DNA of 64,000 bases from an uncultured bacterium (GTDB taxonomy: Bacteria; Verrucomicrobiota; Lentisphaeria; Victivallales; UBA1829), in assembly GCA_949292215.1 (NCBI GenBank), contig CASEYW010000083.1, positions 1-64,000 on the forward strand, in the 5' to 3' direction. Under the pieces are notes generated by a model that had not been told where the DNA came from, made no database searches, and saw only the letters and a program-made list of their open reading frames with translations. How positions within the stretch are numbered: position 1 is the first letter of the stretch; the number at the start of each line of letters is the position of its first letter. A program made the translations under genes and the position numbers. Shown here one piece after another: positions 26,287-35,659 of the stretch.

Positions 26287-29200
26287 ATGAGATGGCTTTC
26301 CTTTGTTTTCCTTGTTACAGGATTTCCTCTTCTTTGTTGTTCCACGGAAAATCTGCTGGTGACGCCGGAGGGTCGTCCGCGGAATGTCTGGCCGCACGGG
26401 AAAACAACTCTTTCTGTGAAGGATTTAAAACTGAATGTGACTGTCCCTCACGGGAGTTCCTGTAACGGAAGCATTTTCCTCCGTCCGGAATGGAAATTTC
26501 TCCGCCTGGATATGGAGATGCGGACTCGCGATCTGGCTGCCGGTGCACAGTCGTGGCAGTGCGGACGGATGGCGATGCGATTTTACGGCGCGGATCAGAA
26601 ACCCGTCGGTGACTGGCCGGAGATGTTCGGCATGAGCGGTACCACCGCCTGGAAGCAGTGTTCCCGCGTTTATCCCGTTCCTGCCGGGGCTGTCCGGCTG
26701 GCGATTGATCCCGCAAATTTCGGAACTTCCGGAATCGTGGAATTCCGCAATGTGACAGTTCGCGCTTTCCGGAACCGGAAGGATGCCGAGGGATTCTACA
26801 CAGGGCTTCCCCTTCCGCCGGTCCGGGAGCTCTGGGACTGGAAGGATGCCGAACGGATTATCAATCCCTGCCGGGAACGGATCTGCCTGAATACAATCTG
26901 GCAGTTCAAGCCGGTGGAGAGCGCGGTTGCGTCAGCCTCTCCGGAGGAATCGGAATATCCTTATTTTTTCAAAGTTCCCGGCATCTGGCCCGGACACAAC
27001 GGCTGGAAACAGCCCGGCAGCTCGCAGGACATCTATGAACCCTCCGGGAAAAAGGCGGAAATCGACGGCAGGAAACTGAACAATGTCTGGTATCGGCGGA
27101 CCATTGACATTCCTGCTCACTGGACGGGACGCAGAATCGAACTTGAACTGGTCTGGATCCAGACCTGCGGGCAGCTCTTTATCGACGGGAAAAAGGCAGG
27201 AGAATTTTATTTTCCCGGTGGAACCGTTGACTTGACAAACCATGTTACCCCGGGCAGACAACATGAACTGGCGATTCTCGTTTCCGCCAGAATTGAGGAT
27301 GCGGAATCCCTCTCTTTCAACGCTCCCGACCGTATCAGCAAAGCGAAAAAGAAAATTGTCTGCCGCGGTATTACCGGGGATGTATACCTGAAAGCGGAGC
27401 CCCGCGGAACGCGTATCAGCGATGTCCACCTGATCACCTCCTTCAGGAAAAAAGAGATTCTTTGCGATGCGGGACTCCGGGATGTTGTTCCCGGAACCTA
27501 TACGCTGGAAACCGTGATTTATGACGGAAGCCGAAAAGTGAAAACCTTTCGCTCCCGTCCGTTTGCCGCCGTTCCGGGCAGGCGGATCTCCTGCAGAAGC
27601 GCATGGAATGATCCGAAACTCTGGGATACCGATACGCCGGAAAACCTCTATCACGCTGTTGTTACATTGTATGGTCCTGGCGGTACGCCCGCAGATATCC
27701 TCTATCCGCAGGAGTTCGGATTCCGGGAATTCGAACTGGATGGACGCGACTTCAAACTCAACGGGAAACGGATTCATCTCCGTTCCGCCGCATCTCAGCT
27801 GCCTATTCGCGGTGCGGCGAATCAGACACCGGAACAGTATCGGAAAAACGCTGAAATCATGAAGCAGTTCGGCATGAATCATTTCATTGCGCTGAATTAC
27901 AATTTTTCTCCCGGTGAAACCGGATATCAGGATGCGTTTTACATGGAAAATTCCCGCAATGGAATTCTTACGACTCTCACGCTTCCGCATCCATCCAGCT
28001 TCCAGTGGAACCTGGACGATCCTGCCGTTCGGAAACGCTATCTGGAGCTGACCGGTTATCTGATCCGGCGTTATCAGAATGTTCCCGGATTGATCCTCTA
28101 CGCATCCACGCACAATGCCACCGGCTATTCCGGCGATCAGAATCCTGCCCGGATCGACGGGCGCTATTCGCCGGATCATTTCCTGAAAAAAAATGCAAAG
28201 GGATCGTTCGACAAACGGCGTCAGGCTCTGCTTGCAGCCGATCTTGTGAAATCGCTGGACCCGACCCGTCCGGTTTATCATCACGAGAGCGGCAATCTCG
28301 GACCGATGTACACCATCAACTGTTATCTGAACTGGGCTCCCTCGCAGGAGCGGAGTGACTGGCTCGAACACTGGGAACAATACGGGATCAAGCCGCTCTT
28401 CCTTATGGAATGGGGGATGCCTCATGTCTGTTCCTGGTCCAGTTTCCGCGGACCGGCGTTCATCTGGGGAACGGAGGCTGTTCAGTGCATTTGGCTGAAC
28501 GAGTACAATGCCCAGTATCTTGGCGAGGATGCCTACCGTATCGACAACGCGAAAAAATCCCTGATGAAATCGCAGGAACGTTTTTCCACTGGCAATCAAA
28601 AGATCCACTTCAGCAAATTCAACTGGTTTTCCAGATTTCCGGACACCCAGAAGGTCTGGTCGATTCTGATCCATGATAATTTCCGCGATCTCCGGGCTCG
28701 CGGAGTTTCCGGTCTGCTTCCCTGGGATGGCGATGCCTACTGGAATACTCATAAAGTCCCGAAGGACAAACTTCTGGATTCCCGCTTTTCCAATCTGAAA
28801 CGGACTGGAATCTTCCCGGATTACACAGGTGCTCTCGCCGATAAGTTCGATACGGGAATGACCTTTGTGGGCAATGCCGCTTCGAAAGCCTTTCAGCCGC
28901 AGCTCGGGTGGATTGCCGGAAAAAAAGGCGATTTTACGTCAAAGAATTCCTGGTATCTCCCCGGGGAAACCGTGGAAAAATCCCTCGTAATTCTGAATGA
29001 TACCCGCAGAGAACTGACAACTCTCTGCACATGGCATGTTCCGGAGCTGAAGCTTTCCGGAACAATGAAAACCGTAACCGAACCCGGTGGACGCTCCGAT
29101 CTTCCATTGGCCTTTCGCATTCCGGAAAACGCCGCAGGGAAAAAGCCGGTCATCCATGTGAGATTCGTCTATTCCAATGGCACCTCCGGCGAGGACTCCT

Positions 29201-30984
29201 TCCAACTCAATGTGGTCGAAGATGGAACGGTTGCTTTGAAACACAAGGTTTTCCTCTGCGATCCGGAAGGTACCGCCGCACCGCTCCTCCGGAAACTGAA
29301 CGTCAGATTCCGGACACTGGAAAAAGGGGAGTCTCCGGGAAGAGGCATTCTGATTCTCGGACGCAATTCCCTGAAACATGCACCGTCCAATCTGGAGGAG
29401 ATGGTCCGTTCCGGCACCCGTCTTCTTCTGATGGAACAGCCGTATGAGCAGCTTCAGAACATGGGAATCCGGGGAAATGTTCACGGATTTCGGGAAGTGT
29501 TCCCTCTGGAGCCGGCATTTGCGGGAAAGCCTCTGAAAAACTGGCGCGGTTCCTCGACGAATCTTCCACACTATCTGAAGACTCCTGAATACGAACCCCA
29601 GATGCCTTCCTGGAATTGGAATGGATTTACGAATTCCCGGGTCTGGCGGGCGGGAAACAGGGGAACTGTTTCCTGCGTGGTTCCGGAAAAACCGTGTGTC
29701 GGCGACTGGATGCCGCTGCTTCAGACCGGATTTGATTTGCAGTATGCTCCGCTTCTGGAATACCGCGAGGGCAATGGGCACATTCTCTTCTTCCAGCTGG
29801 ATGCTTCCGGACGGACGGAGCTGTCGCCCGAGGCACTCGAGCTGCTGGCAGCCTCTCTGGAATATCTGGACAAAGCGGAAGATCCGGAGCGCCGCAGAAC
29901 TTTCTACATCGGAACCGCGGAAGGGGAAAAGGTCCTGAAGAGACTGAAACTGAAATACATGTCTTTGAAGAATGCCGACGCCTGCACAGCCCGTGATCTG
30001 CTGATCGTCGGACCCGGTTCCGGGACAGGATCGCTGGCGGAAAAACTTGCTTCCGGACTTCACGTTCTGACTCTGGGACTTGATGATGCGGAAATCAAGG
30101 CGCTTCTTCCCGGTACGAGCGGAACTGTGAAAGGAAAGCAGGTCTATTCCGACTATGTGGCAGGGCTTTCCAGGGAGCCTGTCTTCCGGGGCGTTTCCAA
30201 TGCGGATCTCCATTGGCGCAAAGGTCTTGAGGGAACTTTTTTCGATGAAAAATCCGCCGGAGGCAAGGCACTGAACACAAAAACAGTCGGAAAAGGGAGG
30301 ATTGTTTTCTGTCAGGTGGTTCCCTGGATGTTCGATGCAAATGAATTTCAGTACCGCACGACGCTCCGTCGGAATTATTATCTGATATCCCGCCTGGCGC
30401 ACAATCTTGGAGCGGTTTCCGACAGCGGTTTTTTGAAACGGCTTTCTCTCCGCAGCGGAGGTCCTGACGGTTACAGGAGTCTGAAAGGAAACTGGATTGG
30501 GAAGCCTGATCCCGGAAAAGTCGGCAAAAAGGAAGCCTGGTTCAAAACTTCGCTGAAAACGGACCGTTCCTGGCGGCCGGTGAAGGTCCCCGGGATGTTT
30601 GACCTGCAATTCAAGGAGATTGAGCCGAGCGGCTGGTTCTGGTATCGGAAAACCTTTGACGCGGAGCATCTTCCGGAGAATGCGGATATCACCGTCTACC
30701 TTGGTGCTGTCGATGACGAGTCGTGGGTCTGGCTGAACGGCCAGTTCCTGGGGGAAATTTCCGCCAGGACGAATCCGAAGAATTTCTGGGCGGCGGAACG
30801 CATCTATACAGTCAAACGGAATGTTCTCAGAGCGAAAGGCAATGTCCTGACGGTTCTCTGCAACAACCGGCAGATGAGCGGTGGAATTCTCGGGAATCCG
30901 AATCTTTCCTTCCTTCCGGAATACCGTCTCTATTCCGATTTACCCGTCTCCGGCGACGATCCCTACCGCTATTACCGCTGGTGA
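26287..30984 (+). CDS. Very large secreted GH2-like glycoside hydrolase
   Basis: A 1565-residue exported protein (signal MRWLSFVFLVTGFPLLCC). After an N-terminal binding-like domain, residues 195-480 resemble the GH2 sugar-binding and immunoglobulin-like domains (WYRRTIDIPAHWTG), and the barrel begins with FKLNGKRIHLRSA near 490. Where GH2 enzymes have the acid/base Asn-Glu, this protein reads YASTHNATGY (His609-Asn610). A candidate nucleophile, Glu708, is in LMEWG. A middle region and a final jelly-roll (about 1420-1565, GWFWYRKTFDA, VWLNGQFLGE) follow. Start 26287 has GGGA six bases upstream; 26275 is an in-frame alternative. The enzyme's substrate is unknown. Confidence 0.85.
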   Translation: MRWLSFVFLVTGFPLLCCSTENLLVTPEGRPRNVWPHGKTTLSVKDLKLNVTVPHGSSCNGSIFLRPEWKFLRLDMEMRTRDLAAGAQSWQCGRMAMRFYGADQKPVGDWPEMFGMSGTTAWKQCSRVYPVPAGAVRLAIDPANFGTSGIVEFRNVTVRAFRNRKDAEGFYTGLPLPPVRELWDWKDAERIINPCRERICLNTIWQFKPVESAVASASPEESEYPYFFKVPGIWPGHNGWKQPGSSQDIYEPSGKKAEIDGRKLNNVWYRRTIDIPAHWTGRRIELELVWIQTCGQLFIDGKKAGEFYFPGGTVDLTNHVTPGRQHELAILVSARIEDAESLSFNAPDRISKAKKKIVCRGITGDVYLKAEPRGTRISDVHLITSFRKKEILCDAGLRDVVPGTYTLETVIYDGSRKVKTFRSRPFAAVPGRRISCRSAWNDPKLWDTDTPENLYHAVVTLYGPGGTPADILYPQEFGFREFELDGRDFKLNGKRIHLRSAASQLPIRGAANQTPEQYRKNAEIMKQFGMNHFIALNYNFSPGETGYQDAFYMENSRNGILTTLTLPHPSSFQWNLDDPAVRKRYLELTGYLIRRYQNVPGLILYASTHNATGYSGDQNPARIDGRYSPDHFLKKNAKGSFDKRRQALLAADLVKSLDPTRPVYHHESGNLGPMYTINCYLNWAPSQERSDWLEHWEQYGIKPLFLMEWGMPHVCSWSSFRGPAFIWGTEAVQCIWLNEYNAQYLGEDAYRIDNAKKSLMKSQERFSTGNQKIHFSKFNWFSRFPDTQKVWSILIHDNFRDLRARGVSGLLPWDGDAYWNTHKVPKDKLLDSRFSNLKRTGIFPDYTGALADKFDTGMTFVGNAASKAFQPQLGWIAGKKGDFTSKNSWYLPGETVEKSLVILNDTRRELTTLCTWHVPELKLSGTMKTVTEPGGRSDLPLAFRIPENAAGKKPVIHVRFVYSNGTSGEDSFQLNVVEDGTVALKHKVFLCDPEGTAAPLLRKLNVRFRTLEKGESPGRGILILGRNSLKHAPSNLEEMVRSGTRLLLMEQPYEQLQNMGIRGNVHGFREVFPLEPAFAGKPLKNWRGSSTNLPHYLKTPEYEPQMPSWNWNGFTNSRVWRAGNRGTVSCVVPEKPCVGDWMPLLQTGFDLQYAPLLEYREGNGHILFFQLDASGRTELSPEALELLAASLEYLDKAEDPERRRTFYIGTAEGEKVLKRLKLKYMSLKNADACTARDLLIVGPGSGTGSLAEKLASGLHVLTLGLDDAEIKALLPGTSGTVKGKQVYSDYVAGLSREPVFRGVSNADLHWRKGLEGTFFDEKSAGGKALNTKTVGKGRIVFCQVVPWMFDANEFQYRTTLRRNYYLISRLAHNLGAVSDSGFLKRLSLRSGGPDGYRSLKGNWIGKPDPGKVGKKEAWFKTSLKTDRSWRPVKVPGMFDLQFKEIEPSGWFWYRKTFDAEHLPENADITVYLGAVDDESWVWLNGQFLGEISARTNPKNFWAAERIYTVKRNVLRAKGNVLTVLCNNRQMSGGILGNPNLSFLPEYRLYSDLPVSGDDPYRYYRW

Positions 30985-31042
30985 TGTCCTGAGCTGAACT
31001 GCGGGCCCGGCATCGCAAAATGGGGTTCCGGGTCCGCCTGTT

Positions 31043-32998
31043 TCAATCGCGAAGACAGGTCAGGCTGTCCGGATGGTTCAGGGTCAGAATGCCGTCTTTC
31101 CAGGAGGCTTCGATCGGCCCGTCGGGAGTCGGGACCGTGCAGCAGAAGTTTCCGAAATTCCTGACGGGGCGGCAGCGGAAGGTTTTCCAGCCGTCTTCAA
31201 CGGGAGCCAGTCCCATCAGGATGCGCGGCAGCAGAAAGGCCGGTCCGGAGGCCCATGCGTGGCAGAGGCTGGCTCCGTATGGGCGGCCGTAGAATGCACA
31301 ATAGTCTTTTTCCGAGGCATAGTTTCCGCATCCTTCCCAGAAAGTGGTTGCTCCCTGATCCAGCATGTAGCCCCAGACATCATCCAGTTTTTTCCGGAAG
31401 AACTCCAATTTTCCCGCTTCTGCTGCGACCAGCAGTTCCCATGCTTGCAGGAACGGTGTTCCGAAAGGCGGCAGTTCGTCGTTGCAAATGGCGTTCAGGA
31501 GCCCGGGGCGGTCCTTTTCTTCCGCCATACCGGAAAGCAGAGCAAACAGATTGGCATGGCGGGTGTACTCCTCGGTGGAATCCAGTCGAGCCCGGAAAAG
31601 TCCTTTCTTTTCCGAAAAACAGTTTTGGTAGATCGCCTGTTTCAAGCGGAAGGCGAATGCGTTCCATCTTCCGGCATCGTCGTTTTTCTCCAGACGTTCA
31701 GCAAGCCGCGCCGCGGAACGGAGCGAATGGTAGAACAGCACCTGAAGTGCGGATTGTTTGCATCCCGGGCTCCAGTCGATGAAGACCCATTGCAGATTTC
31801 TGGAGAGGAATCCGTTGGAGTCGCAGCGGGAAATCAGGGCATCCGTGCGTGCGCGAATGCTCTGCCAGGAACGGCTTAGATATTCAGGATCATGAAAATA
31901 CTGCTGATACAAATCGTGACAGATGGTCAGCCAGCAGGAAAAATCGGTGCATCCGTTTACGTCTCCGAATTCCGGACCACTGCATCCGAGCACGGTCAGA
32001 GTCCGTTTGACGATTGCTCCGTTGCCGAAGGAATAGGCGTTGGAGAGCAGACTCAGGGAGAGGTCGCCAGCCCACGGCATGCGGTCCCGCTTAATTCCGT
32101 CGAGCAGGAAATGATACATGCAGAGACGGAGCGTATAGGCGGAACGCATCCAGAGATCGTTCAGACGGCCCGGTCCCGCAAATGCTCCGCGATACTGTTC
32201 CGAGGGAATCAGAAGACGGCAGCGGACATTTTCCGGTTCTGTGCCGGAGAAGCGGAAATAGCGGAATGCGATCGGACTTCGGGAACGGATTTTGCCGTTT
32301 CCCGCAGCAATCACTCCGAGATCCTGTTCGGAGAGTGCAGGATTTTCATTTGCCATTTCGTACCGGGATTCGCCTGCGCAGAGGAGGGGGAGTGTATTGG
32401 AGTCCGCTTCAATCCATCCGAAGACTTCACGACCGGCATCATAGGAACCGTCCGGTTGTTTTTCCGGTTTGAGCGGAAGTTCGGGTATCGCTTCCAGATG
32501 CGGAGGCAGACCGGATTTCATCTGTGGCAGCCGTTCCGCCTGCACATGGGTCCCGTCTTCGCGGAGGATTCGCCATTCCAGAGAGGAGCCCAGCGAGGGA
32601 AGCGTATCACTGGCTACGGTGAGCTTTACAACGCCGGCACGTGGTACTTCACAATGAAAACTTCCCTTTTCCCGTTCTGAAAGCGCCAGCACTTCTCCAT
32701 CCAGTTCCGCAGAACAGGTTCCGGTACTTCGGAATTCAAGGGAAGCGCTGGATTCAAATTCCCGAAAGAAGACAACGGACCATGCTATCGGCCGGAATTT
32801 TCCGAGCCATCCCACATTCCGTTTTTCCCGGATGAAGCTCAGTCTCATTTCTTCCAGCAGGTAGAGTTCCAGGTCGTCCGGGGCATAATGCCAGAACGGC
32901 TGGTCGTTCGCGGCTGGGGACGGCGGAACGAGTTCTTCCGCGGAATAAGCAGGATCAACCACTGCGGACTGTGACAATCGATGGGCTTCCGAAATCAT
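31043..32998 (-). CDS. Alpha-L-rhamnosidase-like (GH78-type) glycoside hydrolase
   Basis: The 651-residue protein lacks a signal peptide and is probably cytosolic. Residues 30-260 are beta-rich binding domains. From about 260 an (alpha/alpha)6 barrel carries the GH78-like motif DGIKRDRMPWAGD (Asp300 onward), FWEGCG with candidate Glu555, and the C-terminal HAWASGPAFLLPRILMGL seen at the end of rhamnosidase barrels, followed by a small beta domain. GH78 enzymes release terminal L-rhamnose from plant or bacterial glycans. ATG 32998 is chosen for its AAAGGA site six bases upstream; a longer frame to 33184 would overlap the divergent regulator. A divergent AraC gene probably controls it. Confidence 0.83.
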   Translation of the reverse strand: MISEAHRLSQSAVVDPAYSAEELVPPSPAANDQPFWHYAPDDLELYLLEEMRLSFIREKRNVGWLGKFRPIAWSVVFFREFESSASLEFRSTGTCSAELDGEVLALSEREKGSFHCEVPRAGVVKLTVASDTLPSLGSSLEWRILREDGTHVQAERLPQMKSGLPPHLEAIPELPLKPEKQPDGSYDAGREVFGWIEADSNTLPLLCAGESRYEMANENPALSEQDLGVIAAGNGKIRSRSPIAFRYFRFSGTEPENVRCRLLIPSEQYRGAFAGPGRLNDLWMRSAYTLRLCMYHFLLDGIKRDRMPWAGDLSLSLLSNAYSFGNGAIVKRTLTVLGCSGPEFGDVNGCTDFSCWLTICHDLYQQYFHDPEYLSRSWQSIRARTDALISRCDSNGFLSRNLQWVFIDWSPGCKQSALQVLFYHSLRSAARLAERLEKNDDAGRWNAFAFRLKQAIYQNCFSEKKGLFRARLDSTEEYTRHANLFALLSGMAEEKDRPGLLNAICNDELPPFGTPFLQAWELLVAAEAGKLEFFRKKLDDVWGYMLDQGATTFWEGCGNYASEKDYCAFYGRPYGASLCHAWASGPAFLLPRILMGLAPVEDGWKTFRCRPVRNFGNFCCTVPTPDGPIEASWKDGILTLNHPDSLTCLRD

Positions 32999-33122
32999 GT
33001 GCGGTCCTTTCTTTTTTAGCTGCAGAATCCTTTTTTCGCTCGTTCTGTGGCGGACACTCTGGATTTCTCTGGATTGGTTTTCAACAAAGAACGGCCATGT
33101 CTCCAAAACGAATCTTTTCTTT

Positions 33123-33150
33123 ATAATATTGCATTTTTTCAGAACATCAA
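33123..33150 (-). promoter_or_regulatory. Candidate promoter of the rhamnosidase-like gene
   Basis: On the minus strand TTGATG (33150-33145), 16 bases, TATTAT (33128-33123), about 125 bases before the start codon. It overlaps the divergent AraC promoter almost completely, so only one could be occupied at a time. Confidence 0.45.
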
Positions 33151-33156
33151 TATAGT
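33129..33156 (+). promoter_or_regulatory. Candidate promoter of the AraC regulator
   Basis: TTGCAT (33129-33134), 16 bases, TATAGT (33151-33156). The predicted transcription start is at about 33162-33164, on top of the first ATG, so the message may be leaderless. Confidence 0.5.
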
Positions 33157-33161
33157 AATCT

Positions 33162-34019
33162 ATGGAAAATAAAATAAAAAACATGGAAATTACAATGCGG
33201 CCTGCATTTTTATTTCATTATGATGCAACTCGGGCACATGAACAGAGGGACTTTCATATCCGGGGACTCGGCGTTCATGAGATTATGCCGCCGGGAATGA
33301 TCCGGCATGGCGATGACGGGTATCCGTGGCTGTTCATGTATTTTCATTCTCCCGCATACATCCGGATGGACTCCGGATTCGTGAGGTGCGATCATACGTT
33401 TATGGTCTGGGAACCGAAGCGTCTTCATGTATATGGGAACGAAGCGGCAAACTGGGATCACTCCTGGCTGATTGTGAAAACGCCTTCTCTTCATCCGTTT
33501 CCTGCAAATCTTTCCCTGCCGCTGAACACTCCGATTGGAATGGAGGCCGGTGAGATTTTCGAGAAGTATCTGTCGCTGATTTACAGAGAACTTTATCATC
33601 CGTGTGCGGCGCGCTGTCTTCTGGAGCATCTGCTTGCGATGTTTCTTTTTGAGCTCCATCGAATGCTGAAAACACCGTACATTCCCGCTCCGCAGAATCT
33701 TCAGGAGATAGAGCGGTACATCAATCAGCATCTTGATCTGCCGCTGTCCATTCAGGATCTTGCGGAACAGTTTCACATCTCACCCCCGCATCTTATCGCA
33801 AGTTTCAAACGATACTACGGGATTGCTCCGATGCACTATCTGAACAGAAGACGAATGGAACGTGCCGCACTCTTCCTTCAGAATTACCCCTATTCCTGCA
33901 AGGAAATTGCGGAAAAAACCGGATTCTGCGATCCCCTGTATTTCTCCAGACGTTTCCGGCAGTATTGGGGCGTTTCTCCACGAGAATACAGGAACCGTTC
34001 CCGGAGCGGAATGCCTTAG
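33162..34019 (+). CDS. AraC-family transcriptional regulator
   Basis: The 285-residue protein has an N-terminal sugar-sensing, cupin-like half (PGMIRHGDDGYPWLFMYFHS, then a VWEPKRLHVYG stretch) and a C-terminal double helix-turn-helix (about 185-280): LPLSIQDLAEQFHISPPHLI and CKEIAEKTGFCDPLYFSRRF ending GVSPREYR. AraC regulators of this layout activate carbohydrate genes. It is divergent from the rhamnosidase-like gene, its probable target. No ribosome site precedes ATG 33162; the in-frame ATG at 33183 is an alternative start. The end is well defined and the gene is intact. Confidence 0.93.
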   Translation: MENKIKNMEITMRPAFLFHYDATRAHEQRDFHIRGLGVHEIMPPGMIRHGDDGYPWLFMYFHSPAYIRMDSGFVRCDHTFMVWEPKRLHVYGNEAANWDHSWLIVKTPSLHPFPANLSLPLNTPIGMEAGEIFEKYLSLIYRELYHPCAARCLLEHLLAMFLFELHRMLKTPYIPAPQNLQEIERYINQHLDLPLSIQDLAEQFHISPPHLIASFKRYYGIAPMHYLNRRRMERAALFLQNYPYSCKEIAEKTGFCDPLYFSRRFRQYWGVSPREYRNRSRSGMP

Positions 34020-34020
34020 T

Positions 34021-34064
34021 AAAAAAATTCCGGCTGTCCGTCTATCAGAAGCGGAAACAGCCGG
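34021..34064 (-). terminator. Terminator of tpx, possibly shared with the AraC gene
   Basis: CCGGCTGT (34030-34037) and ACAGCCGG (34057-34064) form a perfect 8-bp stem. On the minus strand it runs into AATTTTTTT, 68 bases after the tpx stop. Confidence 0.75.
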
Positions 34065-34131
34065 AGCAGATCATGCCAGTATCCCTTCCGCGGTTCCTCC
34101 GACGGAAGAGAATGGGGGGCCCGAAGGACGA

Positions 34132-34644
34132 TCAGGCGTTTTTCAGAGCTGCCAGCGCCCGGTCATAATCGGGCTCGTTGACAATCTCGGAGACCATGTC
34201 GGAATAGGCGATTTTTCCCTCGCGGTCGATGATGACAACAGCGCGGGCGAGGAGTCCGCTCAGGGGACCGTCGGTCATCAGGACTCCGTAATCTTTGCCG
34301 AAGGTGGAGGCGTAGTGGAAATCCGAGAGCGTGATGACGTTCCGGATTCCCTCCGCGGCGCAGAAGCGGCTCTGGGCAAAGGGGAGGTCCCTGGAGATGC
34401 AGAGAACCAGCGTGTCGTCCATGCCCGCTGCCATTTCATTGAATTTCCGGACCGATGCGGAACAGACTGGAGTATCAATGCTCGGGAAGATGTTCAGAAG
34501 GAGTTTTTTGCCTTTGGCATCCGCCGGAGTGAAGCGGCTCAGATCTTCTTTTGTGAGGCTGAAGTCCGGAGCCTTCATTCCGGGTGTGACAAATGTCCCT
34601 GCCACGCTGACGGGAGTTCCCTGAAATTTTGTTTTGTTTTCCAT
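34132..34644 (-). CDS. tpx: Thiol peroxidase (2-Cys peroxiredoxin, Tpx type)
   Basis: Tpx reduces hydrogen peroxide and organic hydroperoxides using thioredoxin. The 170-residue protein has the peroxidatic Cys61 in SIDTPVCSAS and the resolving Cys95 in SRFCAAEG, the same positions as in E. coli Tpx, and the PGMKAPDFSL entry to the thioredoxin fold. The start at 34644 has AAAGGGAAA upstream; the frame remains open further but would overlap the purU stop. It lies after purU, separated by a terminator. Confidence 0.96.
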   Translation of the reverse strand: MENKTKFQGTPVSVAGTFVTPGMKAPDFSLTKEDLSRFTPADAKGKKLLLNIFPSIDTPVCSASVRKFNEMAAGMDDTLVLCISRDLPFAQSRFCAAEGIRNVITLSDFHYASTFGKDYGVLMTDGPLSGLLARAVVIIDREGKIAYSDMVSEIVNEPDYDRALAALKNA

Positions 34645-34694
34645 TTTTGCGTTTCCCTTTCCTTTTCCCGGCCGGCCGCCGGGGATGGGTTGCT

Positions 34695-34725
34695 GTAAAA
34701 ACCGGATGATTTTTGCTTCCGGTTT
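34695..34725 (-). terminator. Terminator of purU
   Basis: AAACCGGA and TCCGGTTT form a perfect 8-bp stem with an 11-base loop. On the minus strand it ends in GGTTTTTA. It separates purU from tpx. Confidence 0.65.
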
Positions 34726-34771
34726 CGTCTTTTTCTGTTTTCTGTCCCTGTTCCGGTCCGGAGGGACCTTC

Positions 34772-35644
34772 TCAGGCACCGATTCCGCCGGTGAAGACGA
34801 CGGTCCGGTTTTCATGAACGATGACACGGCTTTCCAGATGGGCTTTGACCGCGCGGGAGAGCACCATCATTTCCACATCCCGTCCAATTCGTGAGAGATC
34901 ATCCGGGCCGTATTCGTGAGTGACACGTACGACATCCTGTTCGATGATCGGTCCTTCGTCAAGATCCGCGGTTACGTAATGGGCGGTTGCACCGATCATC
35001 TTCACACCGCGCTGGAAGGCCCGCAGATACGGATTCGCTCCCTGGAACGCCGGCAGGAACGCATGATGGATGTTGATGATCCGGTTGCGGTAAAGATCAA
35101 TGAAATCCGAAGAGATGATCTGCATGTACCGGGCAAGAACCACAAGATCAATGTGATGGATGGAGAGCAGTTCCGTGATTTTTGCCTCCTGCTCCTTTTT
35201 CGTCTCTTTGGTGACCGGAAGACAGAAGAAGGGGACGCGGAACTGTTCCGCTACATATTCCAGATCGGGATGATTCGAAAGGATCAGAGGAATTTCACAT
35301 TTCAGTGTTCCCTCCCGCTGTTTGACAAGAAGATCGTACAGGCAGTGCGACGCCTTGGAGACAAGAATCGCCACCCGCGGCACATAGTCGGAATAGTGGA
35401 CCGACCATTCCAGTCCGAGCGGTTTCCCGAATTCCGTCAGGCGATTTTCAAGATCCTTCTTGGAGAAGGCGAGATCGGAAAGATCCAGTTTCAGGCGCAT
35501 GAAATACTGTCCGGTCATGCAGTCGGTGTACTGCTGGCAGTTCAGGATGTTCAGTCCGAGTTCATAGAAGAAGTTGGTGATTCCGGCGACGAGTCCTTTT
35601 TTATCCATGCAGCGGATCAGGAACACCGCGTTTGTGTCTTTCAT
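34772..35644 (-). CDS. purU: Formyltetrahydrofolate deformylase
   Basis: PurU hydrolyses 10-formyl-THF to formate and THF, balancing one-carbon pools. The 290-residue protein has an N-terminal ACT domain (about 6-85, FLIRCMDKKGLVAGIT) and a formyltransferase-fold domain with the catalytic triad Asn191, His193 (INIHHAFLPAF) and Asp227 or Asp229 in DLDEGPII. The ACT domain and DLDEGPII separate PurU from PurN and Fmt. It starts 15 bases after the lepB stop with GGAAAGGA upstream, so it is probably co-transcribed with lepA and lepB. Confidence 0.97.
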   Translation of the reverse strand: MKDTNAVFLIRCMDKKGLVAGITNFFYELGLNILNCQQYTDCMTGQYFMRLKLDLSDLAFSKKDLENRLTEFGKPLGLEWSVHYSDYVPRVAILVSKASHCLYDLLVKQREGTLKCEIPLILSNHPDLEYVAEQFRVPFFCLPVTKETKKEQEAKITELLSIHHIDLVVLARYMQIISSDFIDLYRNRIINIHHAFLPAFQGANPYLRAFQRGVKMIGATAHYVTADLDEGPIIEQDVVRVTHEYGPDDLSRIGRDVEMMVLSRAVKAHLESRVIVHENRTVVFTGGIGA

Positions 35645-35659
35645 AATTTCATCCTTTCC

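Noticed and set aside
26932..28752. 606-codon frame on the minus strand
   Set aside because: Antisense to the giant GH2-like hydrolase; no ribosome site and no domain-like sequence.
28939..30669. 576-codon frame on the minus strand
   Set aside because: Antisense shadow of the same hydrolase gene.
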